Below are positions 12,101 through 22,430 of a stretch of 64,000 nt of DNA, one piece after another. The position numbers were made by a program, and so were the translations under genes. The notes below the pieces were generated by a model. The model made no database searches and was not told the DNA's origin. It saw only the letters and a program-made list of their open reading frames with translations. The stretch is from Sporopachydermia quercuum (taxonomy: Eukaryota; Ascomycota; Sporopachydermiomycetes; Sporopachydermiales; Sporopachydermiaceae), in contig BCGN01000001.1 in NCBI GenBank assembly GCA_001599295.1, positions 1,798,001 through 1,862,000 of the forward strand, given 5' to 3'. Each line of letters opens with the position of its first letter. The first letter of the stretch is position 1.

Positions 12101-12198
12101 TTTTTGCTCGGCCTGTTGTTCACGGGAAAAAGACTTCTTGATGGTTCCTTCGATGGATTACCTTTCGGCCGAATTCTACTGTCCTGCTGTTTTGACAT
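9121..12198 (-). CDS. SSY1: Amino-acid sensor Ssy1 (permease-like component of the SPS sensor)
   Basis: This 1025-residue protein has a very long hydrophilic N terminus (~465 residues) followed by a 12-helix amino-acid permease domain. The domain begins with SRHLQMIAFGGTLGVGLFLASG, the conserved AAP-family first helix. SSY1 is the plasma-membrane sensor that, with Ptr3 and Ssy5, detects external amino acids and triggers Stp1/Stp2 processing to induce permease genes. The long cytosolic N-terminal extension separates Ssy1 from ordinary permeases, whose N termini are usually under 100 residues. A large loop between helices, with DASLCNTQI, is also typical. The extension here is rich in Asn, Asp and Ser and appears longer than in S. 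cerevisiae Ssy1 (852 aa in total). Two N bases (9373, 11320) are third codon positions. The alternative, a true general permease, is less likely. Confidence 0.88.
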   Translation of the reverse strand: MSKQQDSRIRPKGNPSKEPSRSLFPVNNRPSKNKDTPSENEFANLISAIDSTVLKELGNTESSDAHWIQQSGEASYYDSFDYREFNNDSTSEDHFMVMKRHSNERDDQNVRDYHNSSERFATGIDTKNDSVVSSINLDATPHSGIEFRESNDTTSDCDNDIITNHNVDYITSDVHDSNPEGLTDFDIYNSRIEKEAYLKDKLASNDQRNYNDNKIGALNGGHLKVGVLPEAYEGEFIDTELEKDLTRKSTSAFNILRLPNPAKLIQRKLRNIPTINKSHDNRYLFDRQNTQTXNKTNEIDNDGEKQLYTSTASVSEFDNDSNLVVQLSNRTHSTAVVDAAPGPYAIDEQRFNNSVSNGGLSRFFNTRINNRGLYSAKASYRITSTDVRGGIDAINEEGYFGNINGNGNDNINNENIIDGVPIDEADFERNGITYTSTGKRSVNRNRHFGHNNEIQRKLKSRHLQMIAFGGTLGVGLFLASGKAFYIAGPLGAFIGFTIAGLIVLCAMLSFCEMVTLIPVAGGVSALGSRFVDDAFGFSLGVVYWISYSIGVPTELTAAAIMLSYYPQLDVPSVAAAGWITLFLFVVLLINVFDVRVYGEVEYYSSLLKLLVLISMIIFMVVLNQGGVPPQHRKVGMLYWSPSKSEHIENMYYGPFRPTFNYLNNDDSLDGIDGALGRFLATWVATTVASYAYVGTEIVCVAAGEARNPRKALPSATRRIFWRIIFFYIIGIFAVGLNFYSGDDRLLRFFDNTDVLVPHNLENTPDASLCNTQIIVWGSFANGNQSPWIIALQSAGLCSFASVVNGFLVFFAISAGSSQLYAASRTLYSLSIQGKIPSFFSWSSKSGVPYTAVLFSGSFGLLSYLSVSYSTTIIFQRLMSVCTTAGLLVWSGMCLAFIRFYHGLNKRQDIISRNSPLYPYKAPFQPLLAYIGMIGGFLLVLFXGFIVFLPGGWNVAFFFSSYGALIAFIIFYVGYKVLKQTKIKKLDQLDLDTGRREIDRIIWEEEDSGLPISFSRFVKKVALFFA

Positions 12199-14043
12199 TA
12201 CAACTTCACAGAATTGAAAATCATATTATCATTTCTAGCAGGTAAGTGTCGTCTTTAATTCAAATCACTCGATTGGACTATGACTCGGTGACAGTTAATT
12301 GTTTGGTTTCGATGATCAGTAGGAGGTTGTGCTTTGACGTGCTTAGTTGAAAACATAAAATAATTGAACAGAGAGAGATAAGCAGCTTCCGAAATTGTTC
12401 TTTTTCATGTTGGAAGAAAATGATGAGATGATATAAATAAATGATTACATAATCTGACATATGGATGCAAAGAGATAAGGAGGTAATGTTAGGTCGAGCG
12501 GAACAATTTGGCTTTCATTGTGAAGTTATTAAGAGGTTCTTAAATCTTTAAGAAGATTAAATATGTTCTAAAACGGAATTATTCAAATATTACAAATACA
12601 TAATACTTTGAGCGTAAAGAAATACAAACCTGAAGCTATTCTGTTCACTCAGGTTTCTATAACTTGGTGCCCTGGAAAGTAGAATAAGGTTTATCGTAAT
12701 TTACGGCCTGAGACGTTCTGGGTTAGATCTTTCATCTGCTACAATTTTAAACGGATTTATGCAGAGAGAGAGAAAATGAGAGATGGCAGTCGGATTTGCC
12801 AACAAATCTATCCTTAAATTTTAATTGCTTCAAGTATAAGTAGTCATTTGATTAGCGCATTCAACAGAAGAGCACAGGAGCGCGAAAGGTTGATTTTTTA
12901 GCTTGGATCTGTGTTTTTTGCTACTGAGAGTATTATTAGAAGATAGAATGCTTTAGATATATAACTAACTGGTTTTAACCTAGACAGTAGAGAAGATGTG
13001 TAAGGTTTAGTTTTCTAGTCTAATGTAATTAAATTTATATCAATTTCTTCCAGTTGCAGCTATTCATATCCTTTTCCAGCCTCTTGAGTCGGTGGTAGTT
13101 GGGAGGTATTGATCTGCTGAAATATTATTACTTAAACCTAATTTCTTAAAAAGAATCCTGAAGGTTTTTCTTTGCATATGTACATTAGCTGTCTTACATT
13201 TGAAATAATGGTAGAAACCAAGCACTAAATTTTCTCTTTTCTATTACGAAATANCTTTCCTGCTGTTCCAACAGTCAATTTACTACAAATCCTGGCTACC
13301 ACACCTGTATATTCGTCTTATAATATACAAATTCTATAGCTATCGTCTCTCCGTTTCAACCTATTCATGCATATTAATGCATTATATACAATTATATATG
13401 AAACATGCATTTCAATGTCATACAAAAGCTCTACATGTTCAGCAACCTACATTAACCTTAAATACACTTTTCGTTAGGCAAGAAAAAATTACTTCACCCG
13501 AATGATCAATAGATTTCGTCAAAAAAAGGAACTCGGATGTAACTGTAAAGTAGGCATTATGGTAACCGATGTATAGAATGAATTGAAATGGATTGGGATT
13601 AAGTGAGAAGCAAGATTTCGAAAGATTCTAAACGGAGATGAACTTTGGATTGAATAGTTTAGCTACCCAAAATTCCTCAATAATATTTCTTTCGAACAAA
13701 GAACTCAAGAACTAAATGTCGAGAGTTGTGCAAGATCTTTGATTGCACTTCCGCGATTCGCTCTAGCAGGTCAATAACAAATAACCGTTAGTTCAATGGT
13801 TGGAAATAGTTTGATTTTACAATATTCTAAATACCGGTCTTCCAATTGCTGGGAACCCATAGTAAGATATTGTAAAGTAAGATAAATACACAAAAAATGA
13901 TATTTCAACCTAACTAAAGAATATACAATTCCTATACAAGAGAGATAGGTGATATACCATATTTAATAACGATGCCATTGATAAATAAAACCATTCAAGT
14001 CATAAGAGAAAAGAAAATAAAACGTTTCCACAGACGACTAAAT
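12199..14043. other. Intergenic, 1.85 kb, upstream of SSY1
   Basis: This stretch lies between the SSY1 start and the CYC1 stop, both on the minus strand. It holds the SSY1 promoter and the CYC1 3' UTR. It is long and AT-rich, and I see no supportable gene, RNA or repeat in it. Confidence 0.5.
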
Positions 14044-14456
14044 TTAAGCACAAGCAGACTTCAAGTAGGTAATCAAGTCGTTTCTGTCCTTGTCCTTCTT
14101 CAAACCACCGAAAGCCATCTTGGTACCAGGAATGTACTTCTTGGGGTTGAGAAGATAGTCAGACAAGGTGTCTTCAGTCCAAGTGACACCCTTTCTCTTG
14201 TTAGCATCAGTGTAGGAGTATCCTTCAGCTTGACCAGACTTTCTGCCAAAAATACCATTGAGGTTAGGACCAACCTTGTGTGGTCCACCTTTTTCGACAG
14301 TGTGGCATTGAAGACATCTAGTCTTGAAGAGATTGGCACCCTTCTTTTCACTTCCTGTGGTATTTGTTAGTTTATATCCTGCAACATATGCTTCTACCAA
14401 TATTTCACTATCATCATAAAGAAATCAAATCTTAACTTACCTGGAGCATAACCCAT
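14044..14456 (-). CDS. CYC1: Cytochrome c, two exons
   Basis: This is the mitochondrial intermembrane-space electron carrier between complexes III and IV. Exon 1 is only 16 bases (14441-14456, encoding MGYAP plus one base). Exon 2 is 14044-14354. The 86-base intron has GTAAGT, an AACTAAC branch point and an ACAG acceptor. The spliced product is 108 residues, the usual length. It carries the haem motif CLQCH, the [12 protein letters not shown] loop, the distal-ligand region [12 protein letters not shown] and a C terminus KSACA. Reading into the intron without splicing would replace the correct N terminus with an unrelated one, so the tiny first exon is needed. A single cytochrome c gene is seen in the window. 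Confidence 0.97.
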
Positions 14457-14941
14457 TTTTGATATTAGTTTATTGATAAAAATAAATGCGAATTAGATAG
14501 TTGTTGACAGAATCTATAAAGATCGTTCACTCTATAAGCAACACAAAACTTAAGTATACACAACGTGAAAGAAAAAAAGATCTATTCTTTACTATATATA
14601 TTACAAAAATAGACTGTTTACCACTCATAAAGAGGAAAGAAGGAGGAAACCAATGAAAGAGAGAATAAAGAAACTAAAAGAGGATCAATCAAACTTCCTC
14701 ATGCAGCGACTTTTTTTTTCACTTTCCGTTTCCGTTTCAAGCTACATGATGGGACACTTTACCGTTTGTCTATATCAAATCTTATTATTATCTTTATTTG
14801 ATGTTCATATAAGGCTCAAGTCTCTTAAGCATTATTATATTCCACATATTTGATACTATCATTACAATGAGAATCAGTTACTTCCATCAAAATCTATCAA
14901 GTACCACAGTATTTGATACAATGGTAGTAGTCAAGCATTAC

Positions 14942-15160
14942 CCAATCCGCTTCCGCCGAATGTCATTGAGGAAATGTCTGGCGTCTGTTTTGAAAATAAA
15001 GTATTCGTAAATGATACTATTTTCACATAAAAACATAAGCAATAATTATCTCATTTCTGACTGGTTGTTTCGGAGGTCTCGGGACAAATGGCCTGCTGTT
15101 TTGGTGAATATGGACAAACTGTAATTGCTGATGGGACAACTGTTTCGGAATAATTCGGAA
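14942..15160. promoter_or_regulatory. Possible CYC1 upstream activating region (CCAAT and CGG cluster)
   Basis: A CCAAT box is followed by CCGCTTCCGCCG. About 150 bases further out, several CGG triplets are clustered, including direct repeats in CGGAATAATTCGGAATAA. In S. cerevisiae, cytochrome genes are driven by the CCAAT-binding HAP2/3/4/5 complex and by Hap1, which binds direct CGG repeats. The spacing here is not a perfect Hap1 consensus, so this is an inference from position and composition only. Confidence 0.3.
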
Positions 15161-16266
15161 TAACTTAGAAGGGTTGAGTCATGTGATTAGAGATGAATTA
15201 TGNCAATGGGACGAAGAATACCAGATTCAGATGTAGATAACATATAGCCAGATGGCTGTATATTATTTTGTTTAAATTGAAGGAGAGAACAAGGTGATAA
15301 AATGATGCAAAANTGGGTGCCAGGTAATAGAGGAGTATTGTGCTAAAAGTATATGTTGCGAGTGCCAATACGGTAAAATCCACATATGATGAAGTATTTG
15401 GGAATGCATTACATCTCTAGTTTTCGCTAATATCTTTAGAGAAGTAATTAAAGAGTTGAATATTGTTGGTGAGATAGACTTACTTGTTTCCTTTGTTCTG
15501 TATTTTTGTACAATCTTTTATGGTCACCTCAAAAATATATGAACCATTTAATCCGTTGTCACTTTTTAGATCTGCGTGTGAAATAATACTATGGAGGCGA
15601 TTGAATACGAGCAATTACAACTACGATCTGCTGATGTTATTATTGAATAAATATAAGTAGTTCCTAGGAAGCTACAGCCTGCATAACTTACTTGCTTAAG
15701 AAACCAAGGACGTTTGGTAACATTACAAGACAATTAGAACTCCTCCAAACGATTCATTTATAGATGGCTATATCATGCTTAGTGTATGTAACCAAGGCTC
15801 TTGTAGTAAATTGAATCTAAACTCAAAGCCATTAAATAAAGGAACGAAACTAAAGAAAGCAATGGCTTATCAAGGCATTGTCAATTTACTAACTNTTACT
15901 ATCGATTCTTCCATCTAAGTTTCATATCGAGCTCTAGTTCCCATTTTTACAGAATACATATATTTATCTAACGACATATATAGTAAAAATTATTCATTTC
16001 GATTGATTAGTAGACCAATTTTGCTTCCAGAAGGTTGAGCAGGTATAATAACGGAAAACTACCCAACACATCTTGAGAAAGAAGGTAGAATGCATAGATA
16101 CCTTCACAGTTCTGCCAAAGAAATGTCGGCTTAGATATACCGGCAGTAACAGCATAACTATTCTCACATAATATAATAGTCTTTTTGGCTTATTGTTCCT
16201 TCGCTTCGTCTGCAGCTTCAAGCCGACTTAAATTTTATGATTCTTAGGTAAACAACCTGTAATTTG

Positions 16267-16325
16267 CCGGGGAGATTACCACTGATAGAGTCTCTGTCAT
16301 GAAGGATCAGTGGTAATCTCCCCGG
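16267..16325. repeat. Perfect 20-bp inverted repeat (hairpin) with 19-base loop
   Basis: The arms are 16267-16286 and 16306-16325, and they are exact reverse complements. The left arm begins CCGGGGAGATTACC. The spacer is 16287-16305. The arms are clearly more GC-rich than the flanking AT-rich DNA. No coding frame covers the element, and it is neither a tRNA nor a recognisable snoRNA. It lies about 0.8 kb upstream of the HOR7-like gene. It could be a cruciform-forming regulatory site, the stem of an unknown RNA, or a short miniature element. Confidence 0.9.
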
Positions 16326-17090
16326 TAGTGATTATTCCATTTCACTTCCCATTTTAGTGTACTGAAGAGCTAAAATTATAGAAATTAGTGGAAGAAATAG
16401 TACAATCTCATCAATTAAAATACTGCTTTTGGACTGGAATTGGGCTATACAAGTTTCCTCTTTGGTTAGAATTCTTGGATAACCAACTCTCTGCCATGTA
16501 AATTGCTTTACCTTTTCCTTCCCAAATAAACTCTCTCTAGCTTTCTTCAGTATCTATTGACTGATGTCAGATAACTAGGACGTAGTTCAAACACACAATA
16601 ATCCACTATAACTTTCTTCTAGTATTGTGATAAGAACACATAACTCACTTCAAAATGGCTACTCAATTGATAGCATTCTGGTTCTTTTACGTGGTTAAAG
16701 TTCTAGAATATAAATTACAGTAGGGTTTAGCCTTTTTTAGATTAATTATTACTTAGTTCGATTATCAACTTAAAGTGCTATAGAAACTTTAATTCATGTA
16801 CAACCAGTTACTTGACATAATTAATGGCGTAAGACTAATTAATGAAAATGTATATAAGAAAGGAATAATCTCACAAGTGATTCCAGTTTCTTTGTCATTG
16901 AACAATATGGTCTTTAATGTAGTGTTTCTCTGTTGTTTAAATATCGTCACCACTTTCGCTTATCAAATTTAGAATCTAAGATCATTGAGGCTTTAATATT
17001 CACTTAAGCTCAGGTAAAAAGCAGAGAAGACTCAAGCTGNTACTACTTATCACTCTAAGAGATAAACAGTATCAAAGAAATTTTAGAATA

Positions 17091-17338
17091 ATGGAATTCA
17101 AGAAGATAGTTATTGCCGGTATGACGCTTGCAGCTACCGCTGCTGCTCAAAACAACACCACGTATGTATTCTAATGCTTTTTTATTCTACCTTTTGTTGA
17201 ACTCAAGCACTCCAGAATAATACTAATACTAACTAACTCAGTGGTGGTGCGACTACTCCTGACGCTGCAGCCATAGGTTCAGTTTCTGTTGGTTTGCTTG
17301 CAGCTGCCATTGCAGCAGGTGCTGCTCTACTCTTTTGA
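17091..17338 (+). CDS. Tiny HOR7/DDR2-like secreted or membrane protein, two exons (55 aa)
   Basis: Exon 1 is 17091-17161 and exon 2 is 17242-17338. The 80-base intron has GTATGT, a repeated ACTAACT branch region and a CTCAG acceptor. The product has a signal peptide (MEFKKIVIAGMTLAATAAA), a short Asn/Thr/Gly linker (QNNTTGG) and a hydrophobic Ala/Gly-rich C terminus ending AGAALLF. This three-part layout and length match S. cerevisiae Hor7 and Ddr2, small stress-induced proteins of unclear biochemical role found in the secretory pathway, vacuole or membrane. The C terminus could be a GPI signal or a membrane anchor. Assignment rests on architecture rather than long identity. The large gene-free upstream region would fit a strongly regulated gene. 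Confidence 0.72.
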
Positions 17339-18940
17339 ACTTTTGAAAGTGTAAGAAACGTCCTGAGTTTCAATATTTATTTCTATCACCCTTTATTTTA
17401 TCAGCTTTTAATAATTAATTTCAAATAACCGCTGGGTAACATTTTATTCATGTGTAGAAACGTAGTGAAGCTTGCCTATACTTACTATTTAGTTGATATT
17501 GTATTACTATAAATTTATAAATACTGTTATGTAGAGAAATTGCCTATGCTTACTATTTGCTTGATTATTGTACTACTATGAATATTGTTAGAACTTTAGT
17601 TTGAAGGATTGTTTGAATTCTTATTAATAGACAGCTAACATCAACCATTAATTCGACTGATTGAAATGAAGCGGAGCATTTCGTTAATTGTATTACCAGA
17701 AATAGACTAAGAGTAATGACTCTTGGGTTTCTATTGTTCTTATTGGGAGTCTAGAATTCTAGATTGACTATTTGAAATAAAGTTGTGGCCATACGTCAAA
17801 GTCCAAACCATATATGCTCAACTTTTCTTTTTCTACTGATGTTAATAATGAATGGAGATTATCAATAAATCAGTATCCGCTTGCCAAGTGACAACTATAT
17901 TGCAATTACAAAGATTATAACTCTTCGTTTTAACTGCAAAATCAGGGAACTTATAAGCTTTCTCACATCGAAAGAATAGATGATGTTGTACAAGCTGCTT
18001 GGCTATATGCAGGGTGTATTAAGGTTGAAAGGAAAGCTGTACCTGAAAGCCTATCACAAAGCATAGTTTTAAAGATTATGATTTTCAACCATTAAGTTAG
18101 AACGATCCTAAAAAATGTATTAAGATTTTTACAAATTTCTAAATTTCCATTAGTCTAGGTACTTTTGGATACTTTTATTTGCTTCAGAATCAACTTTTTA
18201 CTTGCTACTGTTGTAAATTTTACAATAATCGAACTATTGAATTCATTAGCTTTGTTCTTATAGAACGATGAAATTGTTAGATCATATTTTCAACCTTATT
18301 TAAGATCTATATATACTTAAAACCTAAAGTTCATGAATACTTTGAGAGAGAATATTCAATGAGATCACCACTTTTGGTTTACCGATAGAGAAAATATTAT
18401 TATTATGAAAATCTCTATCGTATAGTATGTTACAATACAATATCAATTATATCATAGGATGAAATATTACCAATCAGAGAATCATCTAGCTTGTTAGTTA
18501 CAAAATCCAGTAAAATTTGCCACCAGTTTTTTCTCTTTGATTATGGTTGATGGTATTGATATTAACTAATGAAAGGAATATAACTATCGTTATTTATGAG
18601 TTAGAAGGTAAGATGTGCAGACCACACCGTTAATTGTAATATTTTTCTTTTTTTTTCTTTCAATACATATTTATTGCATAGAGCAAACTTGAGACACGGA
18701 GATTAATAGAGTTGTATTAGACTGTGGTTTCCCGAGTTCACCGAGTTCATTTGCATAGTACTTATTATAACTCACTTATCGTCGATATGTCATAGATATT
18801 ATATTCTCGACGGATGATAGATAGTTTAAACTACTAATGGTGGGACACACTCAAAAGTGCCCTACGGGAAATTATCAATACATAGTAATCTATTAAACTG
18901 ACTATCGCTAAATACAACAGGCGATGGTCTTTACAATCAA
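17339..18940. other. Intergenic, 1.6 kb, between converging HOR7-like gene and PAT1
   Basis: It contains an imperfect direct repeat of about 43 bases (copies from 17472 and from 17540) and a 9-bp inverted repeat CGATAGAGA (18383-18391 and 18412-18420). No coding frame or RNA gene is evident. Confidence 0.5.
17472..17583. repeat. Imperfect direct repeat, two ~43-base copies
   Basis: The copies start at 17472 and 17540, with shared blocks TTGCCTAT, CTTACTATTT and ACTACTAT/ATTACTAT. This looks like a short local duplication in the 3' flank of the HOR7-like gene. No function is evident. Confidence 0.75.
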
Positions 18941-21481
18941 TTATTCATCAGCTTTCAACTCTTTGATATCATCAGTATTCGAATTTAGACCCAAAACATT
19001 AAGGAACATATTCAAGTTACTCAAAATATATTGGCAGCCTTGTTCATCACCAGCTTCTCTCTTTGATTTGGCTGCGGCCATTGCACCAAAAATACGGTCT
19101 CTTACTTCATCAACCATCACAGTTTGATGTTGGAACTTGGATCCTAACGCAAGAGTGGCCAAAAAGTGCCAAACATAAGATTCATCAAAAGAATCTGCCG
19201 GGGGGAAAATTGACGCCAAGTTACCTTCCAATTTCGAAAACAATTCATCGAATAATCCATCCCATGGTCCAAGTAATGTTTGAGCGTTGGAGTCTTGTTT
19301 CAACAACTCTGCCCTTGAAATAATAATATTCAATAAAGACAATCCAATTTTTGTCCTTGCGACATCAATAACATTTGCTTGTAGAAAATTCCTGGTAATT
19401 TGTATAAGTTCTTCAGGTGATGATTCTGTGATGAATAAGACGATAGGGGACAAGGACGTTTGAAAAAATAAATCAACATTCTTTGCAATATCTGAAGATT
19501 CAGAGATATTCTCCTTATTATATATATTGTAATCACCAGACTTGATAACAATCAATTGATCCAAGGTTAGCAATAACAAGGAAATGATCTTGAATTGAGA
19601 TTCACGAGTAATAAACCGGAATATTCTAGGAAAGACTTTTATACCTTTGTTGACATTCAATAAAGCGATCACTCCGTTAGTTTTAGCTCCACCTCTACCA
19701 ACAATTTCACTGTTCAACAATAAATCAAGTAACTTCTTTGTCTCATTATCAAATTCTTCCTTCCAGTGTTGAAAGTCTTCACCTGTAGATTCGTCAGATT
19801 CATGAGGTCTTTCTCTATCTAATGATTCCAGTTGAAGAACAACATCATAAACGTTTTCAACAAATCTCAAGCTTGATCCTTTATTCTTGAATTGATCTTC
19901 ATTGTTGTCTGCCTTTATTTCTAAGGCTCTTCTCGGTGTTTTACTATTGACAACACTAACTTTGCCCAATGCACCTTGTTTAGCAAATGAATCCTGTTTA
20001 GGATGATTTTTAGCAGTAGTTACCGCTTTTCTCACTTGATCATACATATTTCTCATAACTAATTCAGGTTTAGGAACTCTACGTCTTCCTCCATCTCCAT
20101 AGTTGAAGCCTTGAATAGATTGAGAAGCATACGTTTGTGCAATAGATTGGTATTCTTGAGAGATCTCTTGCTCACGTGCTTCAGAACCGTGAATTGCCTT
20201 ATGAACCTGGAAATAAAAATCGTCAACAAAAGGATTCTCAGTAACAATTTGAGCCAACTGAACTCTTGTGATAAAATCACGATCCTTAGCAGTAAGCAGT
20301 CCATTATAACGATACTTAGGATCAGTATTACTAATGCTATTATTATTGTTATAATTATTGTGATTATTTCTTCCTTGTCTGAACCCTTGAGAATACTGTT
20401 GCTGAGACTGCTGCTGATTTTGTCTATTGTATTGTTGCTGGAAATTTCGCTCACCACCGTCAGACTTCAAATCTAACTTGTCCAAACGAGCATTCAATGT
20501 TTTATCAATAGTCTCTTTGACTCCAAGAGGAGGAAATTCAGACAAGTCTGGAACATTTTGCCCTTGATTTTGGCTTTGAGATTGGTTTGAGAATTGGTTT
20601 CTGTTCTGAAGTTGAGGTTGAGATTGGAATTGCATTTGAGGAGGCTCTTGAGGTTGTGCCGATGGAATTTCACTAGGAATCGATCCCTGATTAAGTTGTG
20701 GTACACTCTGCTGTTGGTTTTGTTGTTGTGGTTGTCCTAATCCTCGAGGTTGATAGGAATCTTGACCAGATTGTTGTTGCTGTAGCGGTTGTTGTTGGAA
20801 TTGAGGAAATCCCAAAGGCTGCTGCTGGTGTTGAGGTTGCATTGGTACTTGAAAAGGAAGATACCCAGGGGCTGCAAATTGATTAGGACCAGGACCTGCA
20901 GCTGAGTTAGGGATAGGACCAGGACCAGGAGGATAGTTAAACATAGGATGGTTCTGTCCTGGATAAACGCCTTGCTGAGGAACATAACCTTGAGGGAATG
21001 CTGGTGGTTGTTGTGGTTGTTGGAATTGTGGTTGAGCAACATTTGGATTATACTGTTGTCCAATCATTTGAGACTCAAGTTCTTCCAATGAAAACACTTT
21101 CTTTGGTGGTTGACTGGCACTATCAACTGGTTCAGGTGATCTAGATACTTCTTTAACATTGCTTCCCCAAATTGAAACATTTGGTTGCAAGATTTCGCTC
21201 TCATCGATAACAATAGGTTCTTGTTGTTCTTGCGAATAAGATGACAAGAAATCATTATTCTTCGGAGATGGTTGAGAAAATGACTGACCAGAGAAATCAA
21301 AGTCCAGTCCGATATCTTTCACATCGCCACCAAATGTTTCATCATTCAGCTCATCTATTGCTTCTTCATCCAAACCAGAATACGTGTCGTCGAAATTATA
21401 AGCACGTCTGCCATGCTTCCTGTCTCTTGGCTTCGAATTTTGAGCTTCCTTGCCGGAAGTGTCAAAACCAAAAAAAGACAT
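18941..21481 (-). CDS. PAT1: mRNA decapping activator Pat1
   Basis: Pat1 links deadenylated mRNAs to decapping. It binds Dhh1 through its N terminus and Lsm1-7 and Dcp2 through its mid and C-terminal parts, and acts in P-bodies. I start at 21481 (MSFFGFDTSG), because that Met matches yeast Pat1; an in-frame ATG three codons upstream is less likely. The product is 846 residues. The N-terminal acidic motif NDETFGGDV is the conserved Dhh1-binding segment. Residues ~110-330 are Pro/Gln-rich and low-complexity. The middle contains the conserved mRNA-decay segment KYRYNGLLTAKDRDFITRVQLAQ. The C-terminal half is the helical Pat-C domain. There is no intron, unlike many neighbours. Confidence 0.95.
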   Translation of the reverse strand: MSFFGFDTSGKEAQNSKPRDRKHGRRAYNFDDTYSGLDEEAIDELNDETFGGDVKDIGLDFDFSGQSFSQPSPKNNDFLSSYSQEQQEPIVIDESEILQPNVSIWGSNVKEVSRSPEPVDSASQPPKKVFSLEELESQMIGQQYNPNVAQPQFQQPQQPPAFPQGYVPQQGVYPGQNHPMFNYPPGPGPIPNSAAGPGPNQFAAPGYLPFQVPMQPQHQQQPLGFPQFQQQPLQQQQSGQDSYQPRGLGQPQQQNQQQSVPQLNQGSIPSEIPSAQPQEPPQMQFQSQPQLQNRNQFSNQSQSQNQGQNVPDLSEFPPLGVKETIDKTLNARLDKLDLKSDGGERNFQQQYNRQNQQQSQQQYSQGFRQGRNNHNNYNNNNSISNTDPKYRYNGLLTAKDRDFITRVQLAQIVTENPFVDDFYFQVHKAIHGSEAREQEISQEYQSIAQTYASQSIQGFNYGDGGRRRVPKPELVMRNMYDQVRKAVTTAKNHPKQDSFAKQGALGKVSVVNSKTPRRALEIKADNNEDQFKNKGSSLRFVENVYDVVLQLESLDRERPHESDESTGEDFQHWKEEFDNETKKLLDLLLNSEIVGRGGAKTNGVIALLNVNKGIKVFPRIFRFITRESQFKIISLLLLTLDQLIVIKSGDYNIYNKENISESSDIAKNVDLFFQTSLSPIVLFITESSPEELIQITRNFLQANVIDVARTKIGLSLLNIIISRAELLKQDSNAQTLLGPWDGLFDELFSKLEGNLASIFPPADSFDESYVWHFLATLALGSKFQHQTVMVDEVRDRIFGAMAAAKSKREAGDEQGCQYILSNLNMFLNVLGLNSNTDDIKELKADE

Positions 21482-22430
21482 TGAATACAAGTCTCAAAGG
21501 TGAATTCAATTGTTGATAGGAGTTAAATTTATCCGATTATCTACTATCAAATATCCAGTCTCTGACGACTAAAGGAATAGCTATAGCNTTCCAAAAGTTT
21601 CACTTCAATGGTTAGTTATCTCTACCGCTTCTGTTCACATGATCAGCCATCAATCTTTTGCACTGGGAGGATATTACCTTATTCTAACGGACCACAAATT
21701 GATATACGTACGTTTCAAATCGGGAGTTAATTGCAGATTGCAAATTGATATTACACTTAATCCAGCACTTGCCGTAATTGTTCACTACTTGTTTACGATT
21801 TGATATACTCAGGAAATGGCAAAAATATCACACAATGGCATGCTATGTGAGTTGGATGTAGCACGTAGCTTCTCCTCATCATGTTTTTTCACTTTGTTCC
21901 CTGTCCTGCTTGGGTTTTATTTGTGAACAAACACTGATGCAGAAAGAAGGGTACTGCAGATTAGTTGCATATCCGGGTAACTATTTTTTCATAGATAATG
22001 GTTGAGAAACACCCTGACATCTGACGATTGCAAAATTGAGTTGAAAGGAGATGTGTAGTTGTAAAAGGGAGGGTGTACTGAAGATAATACTAGTAAGAGT
22101 CAATTCCGGCTCTATAGCCCCTTAGGTAGATAGGAATAGATGATTGACGAGCAACTACAATGTGGATTGATTGCAAGGGCAGAAGTAGAGAGCCAAACCC
22201 AGGGGAGTAAGTATTTGATACAAAGGAACAGAGGACTCTTGTGAGAATATATTGAGTACTAGGAAGGATTGATTCATATTATATTGCTAGATTGTATTGT
22301 GAGGAGTACCTTGAGATTGAAAGGAGTTGAATCAGATAAGGAATACAAGTAATATACAGTTCGATTCAAGAGCTAAGGGTAGGAGATAGGTCTCAATTGC
22401 AGTTCTTTTACACTAACAACGATATTTCCA
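21482..22430. other. Divergent promoter region, 0.95 kb, PAT1/ARC35
   Basis: PAT1 (-) and ARC35 (+) start at opposite ends of this region. The ARC35-proximal half is purine-rich on the plus strand. No gene is visible. Confidence 0.5.

Larger units (their letters stand above)
14457..17090. other. Gene-poor region, 2.6 kb, between CYC1 and the HOR7-like gene
   Basis: The CYC1 promoter lies at the left side. It includes a CCAAT (14942-14946) next to CGG triplets, and a further cluster of CGG triplets around 15070-15160, including two tandem CGGAATAA-type units. The right side is the upstream region of the small stress-type gene and contains the strong hairpin at 16267-16325. The short frames present (about 60-75 codons) lack any sign of being real. 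Confidence 0.5.
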
